Of a stretch of DNA of 23,002 bases, positions 1 through 7,175 are shown piece by piece. Each line of letters opens with the position of its first letter. Position 1 is the stretch's first letter. The stretch is from Desulfobulbaceae bacterium. GTDB lineage: Bacteria > Desulfobacterota > Desulfobulbia > Desulfobulbales > Desulfocapsaceae. The stretch is from the NCBI GenBank assembly GCA_030632405.1, contig DAOVUU010000002.1, positions 1 through 23,002 on the forward strand, given 5' to 3'. The notes beneath the pieces are model-generated. The model had not been told where the DNA came from. It searched no databases and saw only the letters and a list, made by a program, of their open reading frames with translations. A program made the translations under genes and the position numbers.

Positions 1-1393
1 ACTCAAGAACAGACATGTTACCGACAGATTTTCCCTTCACAATAATTTGGCTGCCGGTATCAGAATTTGGTTTTAGAAGGATTGGATTCATTCTGCAGTC
101 CGGATCAAGTCTGGCAGCCTGGGATTGAACCACCTGTGCCCTGCCCATTTCATCTCCCTGCAGCGTAACAAATGAATTCAGGGACATATTTTGCGACTTA
201 AATGGTGCCACTTTTACCCCGTCCTGATACAAAATACGGCACAGTGCTGCAGTCAGGATAGATTTACCAGCATCTGACGATGTTCCTTGAAACATTATTG
301 ATCGACCGCTCCGCTTCCTGCTACTTTTACTTTTTATACGGCCATAAAATTTTGATAACACATTTAATAAAAATGCATTCTCTTTTTCTGTACGTACGGC
401 GATACGAATAAAAGACGAATCAAGTCCACTGTAATTATCACATCTGCGGATCATTATGCCTTGATCCAGGCAAAATTTAACTAATTCAAAATTTCCTCCC
501 CCTTTTTTAATTTTAAGGAGGAGGTAATTTGCAGAGCTTTCATAGACATGTAGTTCGTGAAAAAAGCTGAGTTTTTCTATTAAATCATTCCGCAATTTTT
601 TACATAAAATCCTGGTTTTTCGTTGATAGTCTGTGTCTTCAAGAGCTTTTATGCCAACAGACTGGGCCAGACTGTTAACAGTCCATGGAGGAAGGTTCTC
701 TCTTATTAACTCTGCGGTTTCCAGGGGAAATATCCCATAACCAATCCGTAACCCGGGAACAGCATAAAACTTGGTCATTGAATGGAGAGTAATAATGTTT
801 GGTGCACAACCGGCCAGAGATAACCCTTCACCTGAAAAATTAAGGAAAGCTTCATCAAATATGAAGACAGCTGCGGGAAATTCTTCAGCCATGGACAAAA
901 GCTGTTTTCTATCACATGTCAACCCTGTTGGATTATTAGGCGTACCAATAATAACCAGATCATCCCTTTTAATCGCCGATTTAAATTTATCCAGTCTCAA
1001 CTCAAAATTTTCATTTTCCAGAAGATTATATGTTGCAACCTTCAATCCACCGAGGTTTGCAGCCTTTACATAATCAATGTAGGACGGTACAGGAATAAGG
1101 ACTCTTTTTACCGGAAGGGTCCTTGCGGCCAAATAGAGCAGCTCGGTTGTCCCATTTGCTGCCACTATTAATTCCTTCTTAACCCCGGTATGTTCCGCAA
1201 TCGCCTGAATAAAATCCTTATTAGCAGGGTCAGGATAGTGAACGACTTTTTCCAGAGCAGAACTTATATGGCCACGAAGCCACTCTGGAGGCCCCAGAGG
1301 GTTGATATTTGCGCTGAAATCAAGGATGGGCGTGTTCTGTCCGGTACTGCGAGCCTTTTCATGAATATTTCCACCATGTTCAAATTTTTTCAT
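1..1393 (-). CDS. CobD-CobQ fusion: threonine-phosphate decarboxylase + cobyric acid synthase (3' end outside window)
   Basis: One uninterrupted minus-strand frame from ATG at 1393 to the window edge (464 codons seen). Residues 1 to about 350 are a PLP fold-type I aminotransferase-like CobD. It has the NPLGPP motif near the N-terminus and the [15 protein letters not shown] block with the Schiff-base lysine at K208. CobD decarboxylates L-threonine phosphate to aminopropanol phosphate, the linker to the lower ligand. After a short basic, serine-rich linker (about 352-366) a new domain opens at M367 with [12 protein letters not shown], the ATP-binding start of CobQ/CbiP, followed by the [10 protein letters not shown] block. 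CobQ amidates the corrin side chains using glutamine and ATP. Only about the first 98 residues of this domain are inside the window. The gene is last in the cob operon, 56 bp after cobS, with a G9/C9 tract in that gap. No clear Shine-Dalgarno sequence is visible. The fusion is seen directly; activity of both halves is inferred. Confidence 0.93.
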   Translation of the reverse strand, partial: MKKFEHGGNIHEKARSTGQNTPILDFSANINPLGPPEWLRGHISSALEKVVHYPDPANKDFIQAIAEHTGVKKELIVAANGTTELLYLAARTLPVKRVLIPVPSYIDYVKAANLGGLKVATYNLLENENFELRLDKFKSAIKRDDLVIIGTPNNPTGLTCDRKQLLSMAEEFPAAVFIFDEAFLNFSGEGLSLAGCAPNIITLHSMTKFYAVPGLRIGYGIFPLETAELIRENLPPWTVNSLAQSVGIKALEDTDYQRKTRILCKKLRNDLIEKLSFFHELHVYESSANYLLLKIKKGGGNFELVKFCLDQGIMIRRCDNYSGLDSSFIRIAVRTEKENAFLLNVLSKFYGRIKSKSSRKRSGRSIMFQGTSSDAGKSILTAALCRILYQDGVKVAPFKSQNMSLNSFVTLQGDEMGRAQVVQSQAARLDPDCRMNPILLKPNSDTGSQIIVKGKSVGNMSVLE

Positions 1394-1449
1394 GCCATTC
1401 AGAAAATTTAATTATTTATGTTGAATAGGGGGGGGGTGTTATCAGGTAG

Positions 1450-2199
1450 TCAAAGAAGGGTTGCAAATGATAAAGCTGTTACCAGTTCTGCAATTTCACA
1501 ACTTGCCCCCAGTGTATCACCCGTTGCTCCGCCAAACTTGCCATTACACCACCTTGAAAAGAGGAGAGTAGAGATAAACAGCGCAACAGAGAGAATAAGG
1601 AGAACTTTAAAACAAAACAATGCAAGAAAAATGAGCAGTACAAACAACGAAACCAGTGCAGGTTTTTTGCTCTTTTCCGTATAAAAAAGTGTTCCCAGTC
1701 CACCTTCTTTACGCGCATATTGTTGTATCGCCATAGTAAATACAATTGTACATCTTCCGGCCAGAGGCATAAAAAAGACAGACAGGCATAGTATCTCACT
1801 ATTCATCGAACTCAGTGCTGCGTACTTTCCAAGCAAAATAAAAACAATGGCGACAACCCCCATTGCTCCGGTACGACTGTCTTTCATAATCGCCAAAGCT
1901 TTTTCCCGGGGTCGGGAACAGAGTAACCCGTCTGCGCTATCTGCGGCCCCGTCGAGATGAAGACAACCGGAGATCAAAGCTAGAAAAACAAGCATGGCGA
2001 CAGATACAACCTGAATAGGGAAAAACTTACACAGGAGAAGAGAAAGGCTACAGGCTACAGCTCCAATAAGAAGGCCGACTACTGGAAAATAATAGAGACT
2101 TGCGTGAAAATGGTTTTCATCATCACTTGCGTGCCAGGATAAGGGCACGAGAGTAAGAAACCGAATTGCAGTGGCCAAAGGAACAAAAAAATGCTTCAA
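1450..2199 (-). CDS. cobS: Adenosylcobinamide-GDP ribazoletransferase (cobalamin-5'-phosphate synthase)
   Basis: Integral membrane enzyme that joins adenosylcobinamide-GDP to alpha-ribazole (phosphate), the last assembly step of cobalamin. The 249-aa protein has the usual family length and several hydrophobic segments. The family signature HLDGAADSADGLL lies at residues 81-93 (most members read HLDGxADTxDxL), followed by KDSRTGAMG at about 106-114 and a GGATGDTLGA block near the C-terminus. The start is TTG at 2199. No ATG or GTG lies nearby, and a strong GGAGG (2206-2210) sits 6 bases upstream, which supports the TTG. The gene follows cobT by 45 bp in the minus-strand cob operon. Confidence 0.95.
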   Translation of the reverse strand: MKHFFVPLATAIRFLTLVPLSWHASDDENHFHASLYYFPVVGLLIGAVACSLSLLLCKFFPIQVVSVAMLVFLALISGCLHLDGAADSADGLLCSRPREKALAIMKDSRTGAMGVVAIVFILLGKYAALSSMNSEILCLSVFFMPLAGRCTIVFTMAIQQYARKEGGLGTLFYTEKSKKPALVSLFVLLIFLALFCFKVLLILSVALFISTLLFSRWCNGKFGGATGDTLGASCEIAELVTALSFATLL

Positions 2200-2244
2200 C
2201 TGTTCCCTCCGTGGGCAAATTTTTAGTCTGAAATTGGAGCAGAA

Positions 2245-3312
2245 CTATTTATCAGCCCCTGCAACAGCAGCTTCTTCAAAGGTCGCGATCTCTGTCAAAA
2301 TTGCCACTGCACCATCTACAAGATTCATTGCAACTGCAGCTCCCGTACCTTCCCCAAGACGAAAATTAAGATCAAGTAAGGGTTTTTTACAGCCAAGGTA
2401 CTCTTGGATTACCTTATGGCCCTGTTCAACTGACCTGTGTGAAAAGATAAGGTAGTCTCGAACGAACGGTTCAATTTTATAGGCAATTAAAGCCGCCGCC
2501 GTGGAAATAAATCCGTCTATGACCACAGGTTTGCGATGGGCGGCAGCACCAAGTATCAGGCCGGCAATACCTCCAATTTCAAATCCTCCGACTTTGGCAA
2601 GAATGTCCAGGCCGTCACTCTTGTCGATGGTGTTTACCTCAAGAGCCCGCTTAATTACGGATATTTTATGGTCAAGCTGCCGGTCGTCAAGACCTGTCCC
2701 TCTGCCGGTCAATTCCTCTACTGATTTCCCGCTGCAAACCGCCGCGATTGCAGTCGATGGAGTGGTATTACCAATACCCATATCTCCTGTGCCAAAAAGA
2801 TCAATCTTCGGTGCCAGATCATCTGCAATATCAATTCCGGATTCGACGGCCCTTCTGGCCATCGCTTTACTCATTGCAGGACCTACAGCAATATTGTCTG
2901 TTCCTAGTCCAACTTTCTTGTTAATAATCTTTCCGGAAGCAGCTAAATCATTCAAATCTGCGGCCACTCCCATGTCCACAACATGTACTTCTGCGCCAAC
3001 CTGCCGGGCCAAAGCATTGATGCCGGCGCCTCCATTTACAAAGTTATAAACCATCTGCGGGGTGACCTCACTGGGAAATTTGGAAACATTCTCAGCTACT
3101 ACTCCATGGTCACCGGCCATTGTAATAATCGCCTTTCTTTTCACATCAGGTGTGATAGTTCCTGTAATTCCAGCAACATCTATGGCAATATCCATTAAAT
3201 CGCCGAGGGACCAGTGTGGCATTGCGAGCTTATTGAGACGACTTTCAGCAGCATCTCTCATCTCAGAATTCTGTGGATATATTTTTTGTGCAGTTCTTTC
3301 CAGCAAACTCAT
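2245..3312 (-). CDS. cobT: Nicotinate-nucleotide--dimethylbenzimidazole phosphoribosyltransferase
   Basis: Activates the lower-ligand base (DMB or another benzimidazole or purine) to an alpha-ribotide using nicotinate mononucleotide. The chosen start is ATG at 3312 (MSLLERTAQKIYPQ), giving 355 aa, the normal CobT length. The open frame continues upstream to 3399, but those 29 codons read through repeat element A and do not look like protein. Motifs seen: MAGDHGVV, FVNGGAGINALA, the LFGTGDMGIGNTTPSTAI loop and the C-terminal RLGEGTGAA with the presumed catalytic Glu at about 321. It lies between cobU and cobS, but a 186-bp gap carrying a hairpin repeat separates it from cobU, so readthrough from upstream may be modulated there. 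Confidence 0.96.
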   Translation of the reverse strand: MSLLERTAQKIYPQNSEMRDAAESRLNKLAMPHWSLGDLMDIAIDVAGITGTITPDVKRKAIITMAGDHGVVAENVSKFPSEVTPQMVYNFVNGGAGINALARQVGAEVHVVDMGVAADLNDLAASGKIINKKVGLGTDNIAVGPAMSKAMARRAVESGIDIADDLAPKIDLFGTGDMGIGNTTPSTAIAAVCSGKSVEELTGRGTGLDDRQLDHKISVIKRALEVNTIDKSDGLDILAKVGGFEIGGIAGLILGAAAHRKPVVIDGFISTAAALIAYKIEPFVRDYLIFSHRSVEQGHKVIQEYLGCKKPLLDLNFRLGEGTGAAVAMNLVDGAVAILTEIATFEEAAVAGADK

Positions 3313-3335
3313 TGTAAATACTCCTGTTATTATTT

Positions 3336-3497
3336 GATGGCGTCGTAAAAAGTCCGATCTACTGCGTTGTAGGTTTTTAGCAGACACTCGGCATACCACA
3401 TGTATTGCCGAGTACCTGCGAAAAACACTACGCCTTGTATATCAAACTTTTTGACTTAGCCATCTAAGCATTTGAGTGACCTTTTTACGACGTTATC
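3336..3497. repeat. Dispersed palindromic repeat, copy A (type 1)
   Basis: Imperfect long hairpin. The left end is GATGGCGTCGTAAAAAGTCC at 3336-3355. An inverted partner ACTTTTTGACTTAGCCATC ends at 3464, and an outer extension ends CTTTTTACGACGTTATC at 3497. Inside, GTAGGTTTTTAGCAG and ACTCGGCATAC on the left are mirrored by TACTCGGCAATAC and GTAGTGTTTTTCGCAG on the other strand. Bases 3331-3372 are identical over 42 nt to 12478-12519 (copy C). The element fills the cobU-cobT gap and ends 1 bp before the cobU stop codon. Confidence 0.9.
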
Positions 3498-3498
3498 A

Positions 3499-4032
3499 TT
3501 ATTTGATCGACAGCGGTATACCACAACTGAGGAGTACTACCTCATCAGCGTTTTTCCCTAGCAACTGGTTGCAGGTTCCGACCAGGTCTCTATACTTTCG
3601 AGCAAGTGTGTTTTCCGGAACAACTCCCAATCCCACTTCATTTGTGACACATATTACAGTGCCAGGGTATTCCATTATTTTATCCAACCAGAGACTACAC
3701 AGTTCTTTTATTTTGCAATCATCAATATTCTCTTCACCAAGCATATAGAGAATGTTATTAACCCACAGAGTGACACAGTCAATGAGAACCACCCCCATGC
3801 CCTGGACTCTTTTGGGAAACAGACCGTCAAGGTTGATCTCTTCCTCTATTGTTTTCCAGCCTCGCCCATTTCTTTCCTCTGTGTGGCGTCTTATTCTTGC
3901 CGACATTTCAGAATCAAGTTGTGGGCAGGTTGCAATAAAAACTCTTTTTTTTGAAATTTTTTCTGCAACTTTCAGTGCATAAGAACTCTTACCGCTTCTT
4001 GCTCCTCCAGTTATTAAGATCAATCTGGCCAT
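3499..4032 (-). CDS. cobU: Adenosylcobinamide kinase / adenosylcobinamide-phosphate guanylyltransferase
   Basis: Bifunctional 177-aa enzyme that phosphorylates adenosylcobinamide and then transfers GMP to it, preparing the substrate for CobS. The P-loop GGARSGKS lies at residues 9-16. The RIRRHTEER segment contains H50, which aligns with the histidine that carries GMP in characterised CobU. The VNEVGLGVVP block near the C-terminus is also typical. The start is ATG at 4032. An AAAGGA ribosome site overlaps the end of the upstream phosphatase gene (5 bp gap between stop and start), so the two are probably translationally coupled. Its TAA stop is 1 bp from repeat copy A. Confidence 0.95.
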   Translation of the reverse strand: MARLILITGGARSGKSSYALKVAEKISKKRVFIATCPQLDSEMSARIRRHTEERNGRGWKTIEEEINLDGLFPKRVQGMGVVLIDCVTLWVNNILYMLGEENIDDCKIKELCSLWLDKIMEYPGTVICVTNEVGLGVVPENTLARKYRDLVGTCNQLLGKNADEVVLLSCGIPLSIK

Positions 4033-4037
4033 TCCTG

Positions 4038-4622
4038 TTATCCTTTCACATTCAAACTGGTAAGAACTCCTTTGTCACCAAAGAGAGTTAAAGTGCTGAA
4101 GCTTGCAACCTGCACATCAAATATCATCTTTTTTTCTGAAGAAAGATCCAAAAAGGTGCACAGCAGGTGGCGGATAGTTCCACCATGAGCAATAATAAGT
4201 ATTCGATTTCCTGGCCCTGATAACAACTTTCTGGCAAATATTTCAACCCTTTTATTAAATGCTGCCACACTTTCGCCATCAGGAAAACAGAAAGCTTCTC
4301 CATCTATACGCCAATTTTCAACGAGCGCACTATCAGTTTGAGAAATTTCCTCAAAACTGTGTCCTTCCCAGCGGCCAAAATCAATCTCCCTGATATTTTC
4401 ATCTATTTCAGGGGGTGCATCAAGGCTGAGGAGGTTTAAGGTTTCCAGGCATCGCTTCATGGGGCTACAGAAAATTTGATCAATACATTCAAAGGCGAGA
4501 AGCCTCCCTGTTCGTATGACCTGCTCTTTACCCTCTTCTGCAAGAGGAACATCTGTTGCACCCACATATAAACCAGATAAAGAAGTGGCTCCATGGCGTA
4601 GCAAATACAACTGTTTATTCAT
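4038..4622 (-). CDS. cobC: Histidine phosphatase, probable alpha-ribazole phosphatase (CobC type)
   Basis: A 194-aa member of the phosphoglycerate mutase-like histidine phosphatase superfamily. The RHG motif with the phospho-accepting H10 is at residues 9-11, FGRWEGHSFEEI at about 82-93 supplies the acidic residue, and the second catalytic histidine is H146 in IIAHGGTIRHLL. Family members remove phosphate from alpha-ribazole phosphate or cobalamin phosphate. The superfamily is broad, so the specific role comes from context: it is the first gene of the cob cluster and overlaps the ribosome site of cobU. No strong Shine-Dalgarno sequence is visible. The stop of the YcaO gene is 63 bp upstream, so cotranscription with it is possible. 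Confidence 0.85.
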   Translation of the reverse strand: MNKQLYLLRHGATSLSGLYVGATDVPLAEEGKEQVIRTGRLLAFECIDQIFCSPMKRCLETLNLLSLDAPPEIDENIREIDFGRWEGHSFEEISQTDSALVENWRIDGEAFCFPDGESVAAFNKRVEIFARKLLSGPGNRILIIAHGGTIRHLLCTFLDLSSEKKMIFDVQVASFSTLTLFGDKGVLTSLNVKG

Positions 4623-4685
4623 GACAATCTTGCATAAAATGGAAATTTCTGATGATAAGTTTTTGCGAGGCCGTTGCCTGTTGTT

Positions 4686-6434
4686 TCAGTCCTTTTCCAT
4701 AAGCTGGGTCAGCAGGTCACGGGCAAAAGCAAGCTCAGGATCAAGAGTCAGAGCCAGGGTCAAAAACTCTATAGCCAACTCTTTACTGCCAATTTTATTA
4801 TAATTGACACCAAGGTTGGCATAATCTATGCCAGAAGCAGGATTGAGATCAACGGCCCGTTTAAAATGACCTATGGCGCTTTCATAGTCCTGATTTTTAT
4901 AATAACAGACACCTAATGTATTATGTAGATCAGGTCTTTCTTCATCTTCTTTCAAGCCCTGCCTTGCAGCATCAATTGCCTCATCAATTCTCCCAAGCTC
5001 CTTTAAGCAACTCCCTTTAAATGAGTAGATATAGGGTAAATCTTCCGAGTCAGGTTTAAGAGCCAAGGCCTTGTCAAAATGTTCAATAGCTGTTTCCAGA
5101 ATTCCCATACTTAGAAAGTTACGGCCTCTGTAGAATTCGAGGTAATATGCCTGTGGCAGGAGTTTCTCCATCTCCTGGAATTTCTTCTCAAGTAAATGTG
5201 CATCCGTCACAAGATCCATCAATAATTTGGCTGCAAAAAGTCCAACATCATTAATTCTCGAGCGTTCTCTAAAATGTGCACCGGGTATGATTGTATAAAG
5301 TGCAGGTATTTTCAATCCGTCATGAGTAACATCAATCATAAACACTTCCATGTTGATCTTTTTCAACGCCTCTACACAGTTATCAATTTCAACCTCTATG
5401 TTGTTATGCGAAAGATTGCTCATGTCCTTAATTGAGATGCTGGTTTGAACTTCAGTCACATACTCCATTTCAGTCATGGAAAAAGGCTTTGACAGACCAG
5501 AAGCGATATAATTAGAACTGGTGTTGAAATCACCTGCCAGCTGGGCGACTTCAGTTATGGCCCTGATAAGTGCTTTTTCCGGATCGGGAGTTGTTCCAGC
5601 GGTATAAACTATCTCGCTTTTAGCTGGAAATGTTGCTCTGTCAATTGCCAGAGCTCCCACAGTACAGATTCCAGTATCAAGAGTAAAATCGTTGAGATAG
5701 ATATCAATGTTATTATCTGCAAATTTTTTCAGCACTGACTTTGCAGTTACATCTTCTACAGAATCTTTATTGATTTCAGGGGTCTCTATTTTTTCATTAT
5801 TTATAAGCGAACAAACATGCCTTTCAACTATTTCACATATCCCCTGGAGCGCGGATTCTTCATAGGTATTCCCGGCTGAGGGTCCATTAAATTCATTTAT
5901 TGCATAAAACCATGAAAAAGGCAGAAGAACGTCCTTTTTTTGACTGATATTGGTCCCCCAAACCCACTGCATCGGTATTTCTTCCAGCAGCTGCTGTAAT
6001 ACCTGCACATCAGTATGGGTATCGTGAACGGAATCAAGGAGATATTCCATATCAAGGACAGGATATCCTGCTTTGACCATGGCCCTGTAATCTCCTGCAA
6101 GAAAATTTTCTGGATTGTTCTTAAAGGAAAAAAACGAAAATCTCTCCGCCAGTTCCATACAGGCGGAAGCTTCAGCCTGTATAGGAGAAGCCCCTTTTCC
6201 CATCTGTTTTTTTGTACCGGTCAGGAATAAGGCATCTTGCCCGCAAACACTGAAATAAACTGGTATATCAAGCCGACCATTATCAATTCGTTTTACTTCA
6301 TTGAGAATTTTCAGATCGAGTTCACCTACTCTTTTGTAGAAATATTCGAGAGTTTCTTCGGGTGAAATTGCTTTATCCTGGTCAGTAGTATATGTCTTGA
6401 AACAATCCTTGAATTCAATAGATTTCTTTTTCAT
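4686..6434 (-). CDS. YcaO-domain protein with C-terminal TPR repeats
   Basis: A 582-aa protein. Residues about 60-400 form a YcaO (ATP-dependent cyclodehydratase/thioamidase) domain. Three blocks match the family ATP/Mg site: SPIQAEASACMELAE at 83-97, NTYEESALQGICEIVER at 189-205 and RAITEVAQ at 291-298. Residues about 430-575 are TPR-like, with repeats carrying A-x-x-x-F-x-x-A-L-x-L-x-P endings (ALALKP, AVDLNP, ALTLDP). YcaO enzymes activate peptide amides with ATP to form azolines, amidines or thioamides. E. coli YcaO, of similar length and also with a C-terminal helical-repeat region, assists RimO in methylthiolating ribosomal protein S12. The C-terminal proline-rich tail of azoline-forming YcaOs is absent here. 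No precursor peptide or TfuA partner is visible beside it, so the substrate is unknown. Start ATG at 6434, no clear ribosome site. Confidence 0.85.
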   Translation of the reverse strand: MKKKSIEFKDCFKTYTTDQDKAISPEETLEYFYKRVGELDLKILNEVKRIDNGRLDIPVYFSVCGQDALFLTGTKKQMGKGASPIQAEASACMELAERFSFFSFKNNPENFLAGDYRAMVKAGYPVLDMEYLLDSVHDTHTDVQVLQQLLEEIPMQWVWGTNISQKKDVLLPFSWFYAINEFNGPSAGNTYEESALQGICEIVERHVCSLINNEKIETPEINKDSVEDVTAKSVLKKFADNNIDIYLNDFTLDTGICTVGALAIDRATFPAKSEIVYTAGTTPDPEKALIRAITEVAQLAGDFNTSSNYIASGLSKPFSMTEMEYVTEVQTSISIKDMSNLSHNNIEVEIDNCVEALKKINMEVFMIDVTHDGLKIPALYTIIPGAHFRERSRINDVGLFAAKLLMDLVTDAHLLEKKFQEMEKLLPQAYYLEFYRGRNFLSMGILETAIEHFDKALALKPDSEDLPYIYSFKGSCLKELGRIDEAIDAARQGLKEDEERPDLHNTLGVCYYKNQDYESAIGHFKRAVDLNPASGIDYANLGVNYNKIGSKELAIEFLTLALTLDPELAFARDLLTQLMEKD

Positions 6435-6602
6435 AATTTTTATGGGGTTCTAAAAAACTTTATATGATCACCCTTGATATTAAGCCTACCGGTAGATGTG
6501 ATCACTGTATCATGCTGGCCTCCGGTCAAAAATCACCTTTGTGCTTTCACGTTAAGCTGGTTATTCAATGCTCACTTAACTGGATCCGAACAATTCCAAA
6601 TA

Positions 6603-7085
6603 TCAAGGCGTAAAGCTTTTTAACATTATTTGATACCGTTTTGCGAACGTATCACTTTCAGAAAATATCCGGACCGTTCTTGTTTGATCACTGTTCAACC
6701 TGAGTTCAATCGTAACTCTATCTTCTGGAAGAATATCCGCAGCTCTTTCCGCCCATTCAATAACTGTGAGTCCATCAAGATAAAAATATTCCTCAAAACC
6801 CAGATCTATAATTTCACTGGAGTTATGCAAACGATAAAAATCCATATGGTATAGGGGGATCCTTCCGCTATACTCATGCATCATAGCAAAACTTGGGCTA
6901 GTTACGTAGCATTTGGCAGGAACTTTTAATCCGATAGCTATTGACTGGGTCAACGTTGTTTTTCCAGCTCCGAGATTGCCGTTCAAACAGATACAATCTC
7001 CTGCAACAGCAATGTTACCCAGAGCTATACCTAATCTTTCAGTATCTTGAAGATTTTTAAGTTTTATCAAATAATCTTCAGGCAT
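6603..7085 (-). CDS. tsaE: tRNA threonylcarbamoyladenosine biosynthesis ATPase TsaE
   Basis: A 160-aa P-loop ATPase that works with TsaB and TsaD to place t6A at position 37 of ANN-decoding tRNAs. The Walker A sequence GNLGAGKTT lies at residues 36-44. Further family blocks are SPSFAMMHEY, YHMDFYRL and VIEWAERA. An AAAGGA ribosome site lies 5 bases upstream of ATG 7085. It follows the yejA-like gene on the same strand by 90 bp. TsaB and TsaD are not in the window. Confidence 0.95.
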   Translation of the reverse strand: MPEDYLIKLKNLQDTERLGIALGNIAVAGDCICLNGNLGAGKTTLTQSIAIGLKVPAKCYVTSPSFAMMHEYSGRIPLYHMDFYRLHNSSEIIDLGFEEYFYLDGLTVIEWAERAADILPEDRVTIELRLNSDQTRTVRIFSESDTFAKRYQIMLKSFTP

Positions 7086-7175
7086 AATAATCCTTTAATA
7101 TCGATCTGGTTGAGACCCCTGTCACTCAGTTCAATACCCTCTTGTGGGCTGTCAGAATTTATTCGTTGCATATGT

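Noticed and set aside
2501..3049. 182-codon plus-strand open frame inside cobT
   Set aside because: It is antisense to cobT, whose motifs are unambiguous; composition and content look like a reverse-strand shadow.
3313..3399. Upstream in-frame extension of cobT (29 codons)
   Set aside because: It reads through repeat copy A, is not protein-like, and the ATG at 3312 gives the normal family N-terminus and length.
6435..6602. Possible B12 riboswitch upstream of the YcaO/cob genes
   Set aside because: I looked on both strands for the B12 box and the other conserved riboswitch segments here and upstream of cobC and found none. The 168-bp gap holds a few short inverted repeats only.
7067..7171. 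34-codon frame on the minus strand overlapping the tsaE start
   Set aside because: No ribosome site, no recognisable sequence, and it overlaps the well-supported tsaE start; likely chance.
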